A stretch of 64,000 bases of DNA, taken from NCBI RefSeq assembly GCF_002813915.1, contig NZ_CP019335.1, positions 2,091,777 through 2,155,776 of the forward strand, read 5' to 3'. A program made the position numbers and the translations under genes. Shown here in pieces: positions 1 to 9,886 of this stretch (the stretch's first letter is position 1; each line of letters starts with the position of its first letter). The DNA comes from Tenacibaculum sp. SZ-18. GTDB taxonomy: Bacteria; Bacteroidota; Bacteroidia; Flavobacteriales; Flavobacteriaceae. The notes beneath the pieces are model-generated. The model searched no databases. It was not told the DNA's origin and was given only the letters and a program-made list of their open reading frames with translations.

Positions 1-3000
1 ATTTGGAGATAAACCAGTAAAACTATTTGATGCTCCATAAGTTACGCCTCCATCTATACTATATTGCAAACTATAGCCAATTAACCCAGGAGGTGTTGTA
101 GAATTAACGGTAATACTTCCATCTGTTGCACCATCACAGCTTGGGTTATCAACTACGGTGGTGAATTGAAGCGGATCCTCCAAAACAACAGTTACCGCAG
201 ATGATACTTGCGAACAGTTGTTTGCATCGACAATAATAAATTCATAAGTACCTTCCTCACCGCTTGGAATCGTATAAGTTGTTCCTGTAAAAAACTCTGT
301 AGAAGGAATATCTGAAACACTCGAATATGAAATTGATGTTCCTGACCCCGTATATGACCAAACAGCGAAATTATAACCTGTACCTGGGGTACCTCCATTT
401 CCAGATAACGTGATAATGCCATCATTACAATTTATGTCTTTTGTTACAACTGCAGAAATATTCAGAGCTGGTGGAACTGTAAATGCAGACGTATCTTCGG
501 AAAAACTACAGTCTGCTGTGGTAACTTGAACCGTGTAAACGCCAGACCCTGTCACAGGAAAATCTCTAGAAGTATCTACAGTTGGACCAAAAGTACTTAC
601 TACAGAACCTCCATTGGAAATAGTATAAGTGTAAGGGCTTGGTATACTGCTATTTATTTGAACATTAATATTTCCTGAATCCCCAGCACAAAGAATCGGG
701 CTTGTAGTTACATCTACATCAATGTCTGTTGAGTTAATTGGATATCCTGGATAAGGATATACGCACGAAGTTGCATCATTCTTTATATAAATGTCATAAT
801 TTCCAGCAGTCGTAATAGAAAAAGTATTCGATCCTTGATAAGAAGAATCTGGAGGAACTGGACCACCCGCAGTAACTATTGCATATTCATATCCTGAAGG
901 AACATTATTAATAGTAATACCTCCTGCATTTCCACAAATAATATCCTCCGTAACGATTGTCGGATTAATCGTTGCTTTAAACACATTAAAATAGTAACGA
1001 TCAAAACAGCCTCCTGGCTCTGTTACTTCCAATCGGTATTGTCCTGCATCTGAAAAACTTCTAGTTGTAGCGTTTACATCTGTCGTTACATCTTCCCAAC
1101 ACAAGGCTGTTTGATTTGGACAACTTGGATCAGGATCTGGAGTACAACTTGAACTGAGTCTTTGCCATCTCACTGTTGTGGGCGCAGTTACACCCGTTAT
1201 AATTTCCCTAGAATCAGAATCTCCACATAAATAAATTTCTACTAACTCTAAACCATTGTTAGGACATGTTAAAATATTATCACCAAAACTTGCAATTGGA
1301 TTGGTTCCTGTTCCAAAAGGTGAAACTATAAAAGTTTCATTTGAAGTAACACAAGCCGCTGGAACACCAGCAGGATTTACTTTTGTAACTGTATAAGTAC
1401 CTGGAGAAGTCACTATCTGTGTTGTTCCCGTTCCAATTATATTACCAGAAGAATCTGACCATTCATACGACGTAAAACCAGAACCTGGAATTAATTCCAC
1501 TGATGGACCACATAATGAAACATTCTGAGTAAAACTACAGCCACTGGTATCTACCAGAAAGTTAGAAGTACCAGTAATTCCGAAATTACATGCATCAATT
1601 CCAGAAACACTTGGTGCATTATTTACAACCACTCCCCCTTGAATACCTTCATATCTAGCAAAAGCCTGATTTTCAATAACATTAGAACATACATCTCTCA
1701 ATTGATTACAGTCTGAAACAACTTGCACATGTAACCTAATATTATGTATTGATCCTCCTTCTTCAACAAGACTATCTGGAATCGTGAATTCTAATTCTCC
1801 TCTAAATCCATTGGCTAAAACTGGAGGATCATAGGTGTAGGTTACACCAGCTGGAACAGAAATATCTGAAGCTATTAAATCTACATTTACAGGAAGTCTA
1901 TCAGTAATTACCGTATTCTCGGCATCATCCGTTCCAACATTTTGGAAACTTACATTATACCATAAATCACTACCTAAACCTACATTAGAACCTGCGATAT
2001 TGTTACCTGCACCGTCGTCAATACTTTTAACCATTTGAATATCAGGTTCAATAATCTCTATTGCCATACCGATTAAAAACGGCCAATAAACATCCCCACC
2101 AGTAGTAAATCTAGCGTTCAGACTATTTTGATTATTTGCAATAACAGAATTAGACGGATTACTTAAGTTAAATAAATCTATATCAAAACCTAAAGTATTC
2201 TCACTGTCAGGATTTCTTGTTGTTACAAAATTATCATATTGTGTTATACTTCCATTAAAAAAGTTGTCTTGAGGATTCCTATTTGGCGTGGAAATATTAT
2301 TATAGTTTGAAGATACATCTTGAACCTGTAAATTATCTCCTGAAATATAAGTATCACCTTCCAAAGTTGCAGTAAGTAACTGAGTTCTTACAGGTCCAGA
2401 GGGCACTGTGGTAAAGCCCGAAAAACTAATATCTGTACTATTAGACCCATCAATAGTTGAAAAACCATCAAAAATAGAAATATTTTTACTCGACTGTGTT
2501 GAATTTTCGTAAACAACAACTAATACCCAACCTGCAGCTCCTCCTAAACCATAGTTAGCATCCCATCCTGTAGTAGCTCTGATATTCGCAGCATAATAAT
2601 CTCCATTTGGATCGGATAAATTTTGAAGATCTGTTGTTACATCTTTAAAACAAACGTAAGGCCTTTGTGTCGGTGTACCATTGTCATATATAACCTCATC
2701 AGCACTTATATCTTGATAATCTCCTCCTGGTAATCTAAATTTTATATCTCTGTAATCTCCAGGTCTTGTTCCTTCGCTCTCCCATGTTTCATATGGAAAA
2801 ACTCCTGCCCAATAAAGCCCTGCATAAACTACTCTTGAACAATTTGGTAAATTTAAAGTTGACTTTGAAGATGAAAATGTGGAATTGAAGCCAGAAATAC
2901 CTTCGATATCATCAATATCAATATAATCCATAAAAAAGTTACCGTTATTTATAACGTAGTAACCTCCAAAATAGTCAATAACTAAATCCGAATCATACGG

Positions 3001-3348
3001 ATCATCTGGGGTAAGATTGGTTGTTAAATCAGAACCAACAATTAAGGTCTCAGGATCCACAAAATTAAAGTCCCAAGGAGAATTTTCTGTATCTCTGTTC
3101 AGGATATTATTTCCAACGAAAGTAATATTACCCTGAACATTTATTCCACCTGCAGTTAATCTTTGGGTAAAAGGTACATCTGGTTTTCTTAATAATGATC
3201 TATCGACCTTTTCTTTATATGCATTTGTCTTAAAACCACTTCCCACGGGAACTTTATTAAGAGCTTTCTTTGTGGTTCTATCAATTTGGGCAAATGATAA
3301 TATAGAACCTAAAAGAAATACAAATAGTGTAAGTATTTTTTTATTCAT
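1..3348 (-). CDS. Giant SprB-repeat surface adhesin, T9SS cargo (C-terminus outside window)
   Basis: The frame is open from an ATG at 3346-3348 to base 1, giving 1116 residues with no stop, so the C-terminus lies beyond the left edge. It begins with a signal peptide (MNKKILTLFVFLLGS, then SFAQ). Around residues 430-520 there is a DUF11-like region with PDIQMVKSIDDG and VITDRLP. The later part holds cysteine-containing Ig/SprB-like repeats such as NPSCDGATDGSITV and KDINCNDGIITLSG. Proteins with this build are exported by the type IX system and act as gliding or surface adhesins. A type B sorting domain is expected beyond the edge but cannot be seen. It is the third gene of a minus-strand operon after a PorP/SprF gene, the usual partner of type B cargo. 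The identity as SprB-like rather than another large adhesin is inferred. Confidence 0.85.
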   Translation of the reverse strand, partial: MNKKILTLFVFLLGSILSFAQIDRTTKKALNKVPVGSGFKTNAYKEKVDRSLLRKPDVPFTQRLTAGGINVQGNITFVGNNILNRDTENSPWDFNFVDPETLIVGSDLTTNLTPDDPYDSDLVIDYFGGYYVINNGNFFMDYIDIDDIEGISGFNSTFSSSKSTLNLPNCSRVVYAGLYWAGVFPYETWESEGTRPGDYRDIKFRLPGGDYQDISADEVIYDNGTPTQRPYVCFKDVTTDLQNLSDPNGDYYAANIRATTGWDANYGLGGAAGWVLVVVYENSTQSSKNISIFDGFSTIDGSNSTDISFSGFTTVPSGPVRTQLLTATLEGDTYISGDNLQVQDVSSNYNNISTPNRNPQDNFFNGSITQYDNFVTTRNPDSENTLGFDIDLFNLSNPSNSVIANNQNSLNARFTTGGDVYWPFLIGMAIEIIEPDIQMVKSIDDGAGNNIAGSNVGLGSDLWYNVSFQNVGTDDAENTVITDRLPVNVDLIASDISVPAGVTYTYDPPVLANGFRGELEFTIPDSLVEEGGSIHNIRLHVQVVSDCNQLRDVCSNVIENQAFARYEGIQGGVVVNNAPSVSGIDACNFGITGTSNFLVDTSGCSFTQNVSLCGPSVELIPGSGFTSYEWSDSSGNIIGTGTTQIVTSPGTYTVTKVNPAGVPAACVTSNETFIVSPFGTGTNPIASFGDNILTCPNNGLELVEIYLCGDSDSREIITGVTAPTTVRWQRLSSSCTPDPDPSCPNQTALCWEDVTTDVNATTRSFSDAGQYRLEVTEPGGCFDRYYFNVFKATINPTIVTEDIICGNAGGITINNVPSGYEYAIVTAGGPVPPDSSYQGSNTFSITTAGNYDIYIKNDATSCVYPYPGYPINSTDIDVDVTTSPILCAGDSGNINVQINSSIPSPYTYTISNGGSVVSTFGPTVDTSRDFPVTGSGVYTVQVTTADCSFSEDTSAFTVPPALNISAVVTKDINCNDGIITLSGNGGTPGTGYNFAVWSYTGSGTSISYSSVSDIPSTEFFTGTTYTIPSGEEGTYEFIIVDANNCSQVSSAVTVVLEDPLQFTTVVDNPSCDGATDGSITVNSTTPPGLIGYSLQYSIDGGVTYGASNSFTGLSPN

Positions 3349-3443
3349 TTTTGGGGATTTGAATATTATTTTTTACTCTTTTTAAGGTATGAAAAGAAAT
3401 TTATATAAAAAAAATTTAAACTGGAAACTATATGAGATGTTCG

Positions 3444-5294
3444 TTATTTAATTTCAATTATATTCTTTCTATCATAGTATTTACCTTTTAAATTATTATT
3501 ATACTGTTGAATAGCTTCTGCTCTATTATCCGTTTTTAAAATGTAAACGTGTCGCATCCCAGTTTCAGGATTGATAAAGAAATCTGCATTAATCCCGTCA
3601 CTTTCAAGCTCGTCCAGAAATCTATCTGCATATGCTTTTTTACTAAATACATTCACCACTAAATAATACCCTGGAGGAATCTCTCCGGTAGGATTTTTCA
3701 TGGCACGCACTCTTGCCGGTGGCTGAGATTTTTTCTCCTTATATGTTTCACCTTGTGCTCCTAGGGTAATTTTCATTACATACACTTTATCTCCACCTTT
3801 CTCTTTCTTGATTCCTAAATCATTATCAGCATCTTCTCCCTCAGTTCCTTTAGTTGTGCCGTTAATTTCATGTTTCTGATCTTCTGCATCTTCTTTTTTA
3901 CTATGTCTATCAATGTAAACAACATACACATTATACTTGGGATCTTTTACATATCGTGCATTGTATTTATTTCTCTTATTTCTATTGTATTTCTTAACCT
4001 TATCCTGAGCTCTCTTAAGAGATTTATATTGTTCAATAGCGGTATAATACATTGTGCCGGCTCCTCCACCTGTTCTAATAATTGCCTGTTCTCTCCATGG
4101 TTTAGTATTTCTTCTTGGTAAGGATTGATCTCTATCAGCTCTTGGAGTTCTTGCTGGGACCTCTTTAATTCTCTCTTTACTAATAGGTTGATTTTGAACC
4201 AACTTCAATAACTCATCTACTTTTTTATGTAAGCTATTTAAAGAATCTTGAGCCATTTTTAACTCATCAGATAGGTCATTATGCTCAGGATCTTCATAAT
4301 TATTTCTTCGTCTATCAGTAATCTCAGGCTTCTCGTCTTCTGGTAATAATATTGTTACTTCAGGTTTTTGTCTAGAGAATCCTCTTCCTCTATTCCTACC
4401 AAAACGATACAAGATACCAACCTCATTAGTACCTCCTAAATTATTCTGATTCTCATACGAAAAACCAATACCTAAATTTTTTGTAAGATTAATTCCAATA
4501 CCAGCATTTAGTCCAAATATTTTATCGTAACCAAATTTAACCCAACCAGCCTGAGGTAATTCTAACAAAAGATTCCCTGCATAAGAAAAATCATCTTTTA
4601 ATCTGCGTGCTACACCTAAACCTCTTAAAGTCATATCCTTTAATAAGCCTCCTGTATTTTCAAATCGATAAGTATAAGCAACGTGACCAGAAATGGTCTT
4701 ATCTCCAAAATCTGTTACAAACTCACTAGATTTTAAATTAAAATCCCCTAAGTTTTCAAAAAATAAACCTACATCTAAATCACCAAACGACATTGTAGCT
4801 GCAGGCTGAAAAACAACAACCGGTTTATCTTGATAATTATTAACTAAAGGATCATCTCCGTTCGTGAGAATTCTTGGATTATCTAAACTTCTTCTACTAT
4901 AAAAAAAGTTAAAACCAAATGTGAATTTTTTATTTCCTCCTAATTTAAGTTGGTAGGCATAATTTGCTACAGCTCCAAAATCTTTAAATACTCCTATCTC
5001 TTGTTGAAAAACTGCAATACCTCCTCCCACATTTCTCCTCATTCTACCCGAATAACTTACAATATGAAGTCTTGAAGCATCTTGAAATTCTATATTTGAA
5101 CTTCTTGAAATTGCTTCAATTGTAGCAGTCTCTCTATGCAATATTGAAAACGTAGGAACTGTCATAAAGTTATTAAACTGCATAAAACTTCTTGACGAAA
5201 AACCATTATACTCATCTTCACTTACACTTACCTGAGCTTGGCATGTAAAATGAAGTAATGCAAATAATACAAATAAAGTAATGTTTTTTACCAT
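3444..5294 (-). CDS. PorP/SprF family T9SS outer-membrane protein with SPOR-like C-terminal extension
   Basis: This 616-residue protein has a signal peptide (ending near TCQAQ) and an N-terminal PorP/SprF beta-barrel over about residues 20-305, ending in GILYRFGRN. Family members help secrete and anchor type B T9SS cargo such as SprB and are usually about 300-350 residues long. Here the barrel is followed by an acidic/charged linker, a short helical segment (DELKMAQDSLNSLHKKVDELLKL broken by no prolines), and two SPOR-like halves. One is near residues 415-465 (YNVYVVYIDRHSKKEDA) and one near 545-616 (GYYLVVNVFSKKAYADRF). SPOR folds bind denuded peptidoglycan, so the protein may tether the barrel to the wall; that role is inferred. 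It starts 5 bp after the stop of the upstream Ig-like protein gene. Confidence 0.88.
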   Translation of the reverse strand: MVKNITLFVLFALLHFTCQAQVSVSEDEYNGFSSRSFMQFNNFMTVPTFSILHRETATIEAISRSSNIEFQDASRLHIVSYSGRMRRNVGGGIAVFQQEIGVFKDFGAVANYAYQLKLGGNKKFTFGFNFFYSRRSLDNPRILTNGDDPLVNNYQDKPVVVFQPAATMSFGDLDVGLFFENLGDFNLKSSEFVTDFGDKTISGHVAYTYRFENTGGLLKDMTLRGLGVARRLKDDFSYAGNLLLELPQAGWVKFGYDKIFGLNAGIGINLTKNLGIGFSYENQNNLGGTNEVGILYRFGRNRGRGFSRQKPEVTILLPEDEKPEITDRRRNNYEDPEHNDLSDELKMAQDSLNSLHKKVDELLKLVQNQPISKERIKEVPARTPRADRDQSLPRRNTKPWREQAIIRTGGGAGTMYYTAIEQYKSLKRAQDKVKKYNRNKRNKYNARYVKDPKYNVYVVYIDRHSKKEDAEDQKHEINGTTKGTEGEDADNDLGIKKEKGGDKVYVMKITLGAQGETYKEKKSQPPARVRAMKNPTGEIPPGYYLVVNVFSKKAYADRFLDELESDGINADFFINPETGMRHVYILKTDNRAEAIQQYNNNLKGKYYDRKNIIEIK

Positions 5295-5299
5295 ATAAA

Positions 5300-7537
5300 T
5301 TATTGTAATATTGAAATGGTTCCTGCCTTAATTAAGTTATTTTCTCTTATAACTTTAAAGTAAAATAACATCCCATCTCTTAAATTATTGTCCTCTGGCC
5401 AATTATTTTGATAATCGGTTGTATTAAGAACCTCTTCCCCTTTTGAATTAAAAATTAGTATCTGTACATTTGTTTGAAAAGCAAATCGATTAGGTAATTC
5501 CCATTTATCGTTAATCCCATCTCCATTGAACGGTGTAATAATATTCGGTATAACTAATTTCCCATCATCCTCAACCACATTGACTTCTCTTTGAGCTGTA
5601 CATCCACCAACTGTTCCAATAACTATATAAGTCCCTAATGTATTTACCTCTAAGGTTTCGTTAGTTGACAATAAATTTCCTGCTTCGTCATACCACTCAT
5701 AAGAGTCAGCTCCACTGGCTTCAAAAGTTACAGAACCTCCAACAGGAAGTACGGCGTTAGTAGATGGACTCACCTCTAGAACTGTATCATCAAATTCCAC
5801 AATTTCTACTTCAGCTATATTAATTTGACACCCAAAGCCATCTAAAGTCACACTATATGAACCTATTTCTGATACCTCAATATTTAGAGGATCTGAAACT
5901 GTAATAGGAATACCATCTTTAAACCATGTGTAACTATATCCAGTAAAATCTGTAATACTTAGGAATATAGATTCTCCTGGACAAAGTGCATTTGATACGG
6001 AAGAAGAAACTATCTGTACCTCTCCCACACCTAATAGTATATCTAAAATATTTGAATCAGCAGACAACGAACCCACTTCTAAATTCAAATAATATTCATC
6101 ATTTTCAGCATATGAATTTACATTATATAAAATTGATTCAGCATCAGTTATAGTAGTTCCGTTTTTGTACCATTGGAATCTCATTATAATTGCACCAGTC
6201 GAATCAGGAGACAAAAGCTTATCTATTTTTTCTTGTGATACATCATACTCATTATCATCAGTAGCTATAACACTGATACCAACCATAGTCAACTCTGTTG
6301 AAGCCGAAACACACTCATCATAATCAGTGCCTGATCTAATAGTTACAAACATTTCTTTTACTCCTAGAATTTCCCGAATATCTGACAACACTGAAACTGG
6401 ACAATCCCCTCCTGATTCTGTAACTTCAGCATAATATTCACCCGGACCAGAAACATTTAATGTATCTCCTGTAGCTCCAGGAATTTCTCCATTTGCATCA
6501 AACCACTTAATATCTACTGGACCAGAAGCTTCATGCGTTACAGTTAAGGTGAATTCTTCACTTGGAAAAACTATTTCAGTAGGATTTCCGCTTATTTCCA
6601 CAGGGAAACCGGCATCAGACTTTTGCTCTAATGTTACATCCTGAGATCTACTAGAACATCCAGAGATTTCTATTTCTAAATGATAAACTCCAAATTGATC
6701 ACTTGTTGGAGTCGTGTAAATGGGAGTATAATCAGGTAAACCTGTAATTTCATTACCATCTTTAAACCATTTATATATAAACGAAGGGTCATCTATACTT
6801 GCAATTAAATCATAAGCCTGATCCGCACATAATTCTACAGTATTGTCTCCCTGAATTGTTATGGAAGACGAATTTACCACTCTCGCAATAACTTTATTAG
6901 ATATTACAGCATCAGGACAACCCCCATAATTAATTTCTGCATAATACTCTCCTGGTTGTGTTATAGTCAAAGAAGAACTAGACTGAGAGGTAATTGGTGT
7001 GTTATTCCTGTACCAAATAAACTCAACATTAGGATCTGTTAAATTCAAGGAAACAGTCTCAGCAACTCCGTTACACAAAACTAAGTCGTCGTTGAATTCA
7101 TTTAAAATTAGGGGCTCTGAAGAAATACGATACATTTCAAAAGGATCCGAAGGAGGACTTTCAATATTTGGACTATTAGCTATTACTTTTATTCGATAAC
7201 TAGTTCCAAATGCATCATCAGGAACACTAAATGATCCATCAACAGGATTCGTTGGAAAGGTGTTAACATTTGAATCTGTAATACTAAAAATCACAGGTGG
7301 ATTCGCTCCAAAATCTCCGTTCTCATCAGAAATAACAACATTAAATGTATTATTTGTATCAAAAAGACCATCCCTAAAAACAAAACTGAAGTTAAAATTA
7401 TTAAACCCATCGGAACCACATGCAGAAGAAAATCCTAAGATAGGTTTATCAATAGTTTGCCCATAAATATTAAGGCTTAGCAATAGAATCGCCAGCTTGA
7501 GAATCAGTTCTAGATTTGTTTTCAAGTACTTACACAT
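5300..7537 (-). CDS. Ig-like repeat protein with gliding-motility-associated type B sorting domain
   Basis: The protein has 745 residues. A signal peptide (LILKLAILLLSLNIYGQ) is followed by a run of Ig/PKD-like modules with the recurrent pattern of a WY/WF core and GEYYAEV-type strands (about residues 150-660). The last 88 residues are a typical gliding motility-associated C-terminal (type B) domain, with NIITPFNGDGINDKWELPN, VQILIFNSKGEEV and a final GTISILQ. Such domains direct export through the type IX system and depend on PorP/SprF-like proteins, which fits the adjacent downstream gene. It is the first gene of the three-gene operon and has a TAnnTTTG promoter element upstream. Its ligand is unknown. 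Confidence 0.88.
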   Translation of the reverse strand: MCKYLKTNLELILKLAILLLSLNIYGQTIDKPILGFSSACGSDGFNNFNFSFVFRDGLFDTNNTFNVVISDENGDFGANPPVIFSITDSNVNTFPTNPVDGSFSVPDDAFGTSYRIKVIANSPNIESPPSDPFEMYRISSEPLILNEFNDDLVLCNGVAETVSLNLTDPNVEFIWYRNNTPITSQSSSSLTITQPGEYYAEINYGGCPDAVISNKVIARVVNSSSITIQGDNTVELCADQAYDLIASIDDPSFIYKWFKDGNEITGLPDYTPIYTTPTSDQFGVYHLEIEISGCSSRSQDVTLEQKSDAGFPVEISGNPTEIVFPSEEFTLTVTHEASGPVDIKWFDANGEIPGATGDTLNVSGPGEYYAEVTESGGDCPVSVLSDIREILGVKEMFVTIRSGTDYDECVSASTELTMVGISVIATDDNEYDVSQEKIDKLLSPDSTGAIIMRFQWYKNGTTITDAESILYNVNSYAENDEYYLNLEVGSLSADSNILDILLGVGEVQIVSSSVSNALCPGESIFLSITDFTGYSYTWFKDGIPITVSDPLNIEVSEIGSYSVTLDGFGCQINIAEVEIVEFDDTVLEVSPSTNAVLPVGGSVTFEASGADSYEWYDEAGNLLSTNETLEVNTLGTYIVIGTVGGCTAQREVNVVEDDGKLVIPNIITPFNGDGINDKWELPNRFAFQTNVQILIFNSKGEEVLNTTDYQNNWPEDNNLRDGMLFYFKVIRENNLIKAGTISILQ

Positions 7538-7583
7538 AATAGATGGGGACTATTAAAATTAGGCACATTCTGTACCTAACGTA

Positions 7584-7591
7584 CAAATATA
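7584..7591 (-). promoter_or_regulatory. Bacteroidota -7 element for the T9SS surface operon
   Basis: On the minus strand this reads TATATTTG, a full match to TAnnTTTG, about 47 bp before the ATG at 7537. No clear TTG lies 19 bp upstream, so it is a half-supported promoter. Confidence 0.5.
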
Positions 7592-7699
7592 TTTATTTTT
7601 TGTTAAAAGCCTAATTAATTTTCCCGTTATTCGGTGTCAAAACACTATAGTTATAAATATTCCGTTAATTTAGCAGACTTATTATATTTTTTACCAATA

Positions 7700-8749
7700 A
7701 TGCTGATAAAAATCACTTCTATTATAATTTTTTTCTTGACTGTTATTGTCACTTCTCAAGTTGCAGGAACACGCTCTTTTGCTTTCTTAAATACAACTAC
7801 AGACGCTAGACAAATTGCACTAGGTGGTAAAGTCTTAACATTAATAGATGATGTGGATCAACCAAAATGGAATCCTGCTTCAATTAATATAGATTTAGAC
7901 CGTAAACTTTCTGTTAATTATACAAGTTATTTAGCTGATATTTCTATTGGATCGATTTCATACGCACATCGTTTTAATAGACACTCACCTACATTTCATT
8001 CTAATATTACTTATATAAATTATGGAACTCTAATACAAGCAGATGAAGAAGGAAATGAAACTGGAACTTTCGGAGCAAGTGATGTTGGAATATCATTTGG
8101 ATATGCTTATCAAATACCTAACACCAGCATAAGCATTGGAGCAAATGCCAGATTAATTTATTCTTCAATTGCCTATTTCTCTTCAAGTGCTTTTACAGTA
8201 GATTTTGGCGCTATCTATTATAATATTGAAAAACCTTACATATTTTCTGTAGCTTTGAGAAACATTGGAACACAATTATCAACATTTAACGGAATCTCTG
8301 AAAAAATTCCTTTTGAAATAGCTATTGGAGGGTCTTACATGTTGGAGAATGTACCAATCCGCTTATATGGAACAATAGATAATTTACAACAATGGAATAT
8401 CAGTACAGCCAACCCGTCTAATTCAATTTCTGATTTGGAAGGTAATATAACTGAAGAAGAAATTTCTTTTTTAGACAATGCTTTTAGACATATTATTATC
8501 GGCGCCGAATTATTCCCTAAAAGAGCAGTAAACTTGAGAGTTGGATATAATTTTAGAAGAGGAAAAGAATTACAAGTTCAAAACGTTCGAACTTTTGGAG
8601 GTATTTCTTTTGGATTCGGATTACGCATGAATAAAATCAAACTTAATTACGCCTATTCACGTTATCATTCTGCATCTAATGTAAGCACATTTGGATTAAC
8701 TATTGACTTTAATAAAAATTACAGAAGAAATATTTCTACAAAATATTAA
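7700..8749 (+). CDS. porQ: Type IX secretion system protein PorQ
   Basis: The product is an outer-membrane beta-barrel of about 349 residues resembling PorQ, with GTRSFAFLNTTTDARQIALGG at the mature N-terminus, repeated aromatic barrel strands and a final TFGLTIDF strand. In Porphyromonas, PorQ works with PorU/PorV/PorZ in the attachment complex that processes T9SS cargo at the cell surface. I chose the ATG at 7700 (MLIKITSIIIFFLTVIV, a good signal peptide) over a GTG at 7634 that would add 22 residues before the signal sequence. It is transcribed away from the surface-adhesin operon, and cmk follows 29 bp later. Confidence 0.88.
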   Translation: MLIKITSIIIFFLTVIVTSQVAGTRSFAFLNTTTDARQIALGGKVLTLIDDVDQPKWNPASINIDLDRKLSVNYTSYLADISIGSISYAHRFNRHSPTFHSNITYINYGTLIQADEEGNETGTFGASDVGISFGYAYQIPNTSISIGANARLIYSSIAYFSSSAFTVDFGAIYYNIEKPYIFSVALRNIGTQLSTFNGISEKIPFEIAIGGSYMLENVPIRLYGTIDNLQQWNISTANPSNSISDLEGNITEEEISFLDNAFRHIIIGAELFPKRAVNLRVGYNFRRGKELQVQNVRTFGGISFGFGLRMNKIKLNYAYSRYHSASNVSTFGLTIDFNKNYRRNISTKY

Positions 8750-8755
8750 CTTAAT

Positions 8756-8763
8756 TATCTTTG
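8756..8763 (+). promoter_or_regulatory. -7 promoter element of cmk
   Basis: TATCTTTG matches TAnnTTTG exactly. The upstream element is TTC instead of TTG at 19 bp spacing (8734-8736). The start codon is only 15 bp downstream, so the transcript would have a very short leader. Confidence 0.6.
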
Positions 8764-8778
8764 TTGCCAAACTACCAT

Positions 8779-9468
8779 ATGAGCAATAAAAAGATAATTA
8801 TAGCCATTGATGGATTTTCCTCTACAGGAAAAAGTACCATAGCGAAACAACTTGCAAAAAAATTAAATTACATTTATGTTGACACTGGAGCAATGTACAG
8901 AGCTGTTACATTGTATGCAATGCAAAATAAAATAATTACAAACAATACTTTTGATCCACAAAGTCTAATCAGCGCTTTACCTCATATTAAATTACTATTT
9001 AAGTTCAATTCTGAATTAGGATTTGCAGAAATGTACTTAAACGATTCTAATGTTGAAAAAGAAATTAGAACTATCGAAGTTTCTAAACTCGTGAGTAAAG
9101 TGTCCGAAGTTCCTCAAGTCAGAAAAAAATTAGTTCAAGAGCAACAAGCAATGGGTAAAGAAAGAGGAATTGTAATGGATGGAAGAGATATTGGTACGGT
9201 GGTATTTCCTGATGCTGAACTAAAACTTTTCATGACTGCCTCCGCAGATAAAAGAGCAACTAGAAGATATAAAGAATTAATAAACCGTGGTGACGAAGTA
9301 AACTATGAAGAAATTCTTCATAACGTACAAGAACGCGACCATATAGATTCTACAAGGAAAGACTCTCCGTTAAAAAAAGCTGATGACGCTGTGCAGTTTG
9401 ACAATTCGGATATGGGACTAACAGAACAATTCGAAAGAATAATGAGGCTTGTAAATGATAGACTCTAA
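8779..9468 (+). CDS. cmk: Cytidylate kinase
   Basis: It phosphorylates CMP and dCMP with ATP in the cytoplasm. The 229-residue protein has the P-loop GFSSTGKST near residue 11, the substrate motif DTGAMYRA, the conserved MDGRDIGTVVFPDA segment and the C-terminal DSTRKDSPLKKADDA. All are typical of bacterial Cmk, and the length is normal. The ATG at 8779 (MSNKK) is preferred to a TTG at 8761 because a TAnnTTTG promoter covers the TTG. It lies behind porQ and convergent to rluD. Confidence 0.95.
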   Translation: MSNKKIIIAIDGFSSTGKSTIAKQLAKKLNYIYVDTGAMYRAVTLYAMQNKIITNNTFDPQSLISALPHIKLLFKFNSELGFAEMYLNDSNVEKEIRTIEVSKLVSKVSEVPQVRKKLVQEQQAMGKERGIVMDGRDIGTVVFPDAELKLFMTASADKRATRRYKELINRGDEVNYEEILHNVQERDHIDSTRKDSPLKKADDAVQFDNSDMGLTEQFERIMRLVNDRL

Positions 9469-9886
9469 ATATTTTTATAAAAAAGTAAAATTAGCTACTT
9501 TCATCGCTTTTATAATTTAAGCCTTTTTTGTCTTAATCATTAACAATCTGATAAACGTTTAAAGTTCTAGCTTTACATTCATTATATATTAATTTAAAAT
9601 AATCTTGTTAGAATAAAAAACATTAAAAGGAAGTTGTAAAACCTCAAGATATGGCTGAATAACTAAATCAAAAAAATATATGTTTTGAGGGAAAAATTTG
9701 ATTTAGTAATATCACTTCATCAATACTCATTTCAAAAAAAATCAGTTAGCATATTTTTAAAAAATTATTAACAAGCTCACAAAAAAAGAGGACTAATTTG
9801 AAATGACTCCTCTTATTTGAAAGTTGATTATTCAGTACTATAACTAAATAATTTTCAAATACACGATTCTCAGCGATTGGAAAATG
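9469..9886. other. Intergenic region between convergent cmk and rluD
   Basis: These 418 bp are very AT-rich. Apart from one hairpin terminator at 9781-9814 I see no open frame, RNA gene or repeat that I can support. Confidence 0.5.
9781..9814 (-). terminator. Hairpin terminator of the PASTA-rluD unit
   Basis: A 7-bp stem (AAGAGGA at 9786-9792 with TCCTCTT at 9808-9814) is followed on the minus strand by seven T residues. Confidence 0.6.

Noticed and set aside
192..425. 77-codon minus-strand frame inside the left-edge adhesin
   Set aside because: It lies in another frame of the 1116-codon adhesin reading frame, which is open throughout and has clear repeats.
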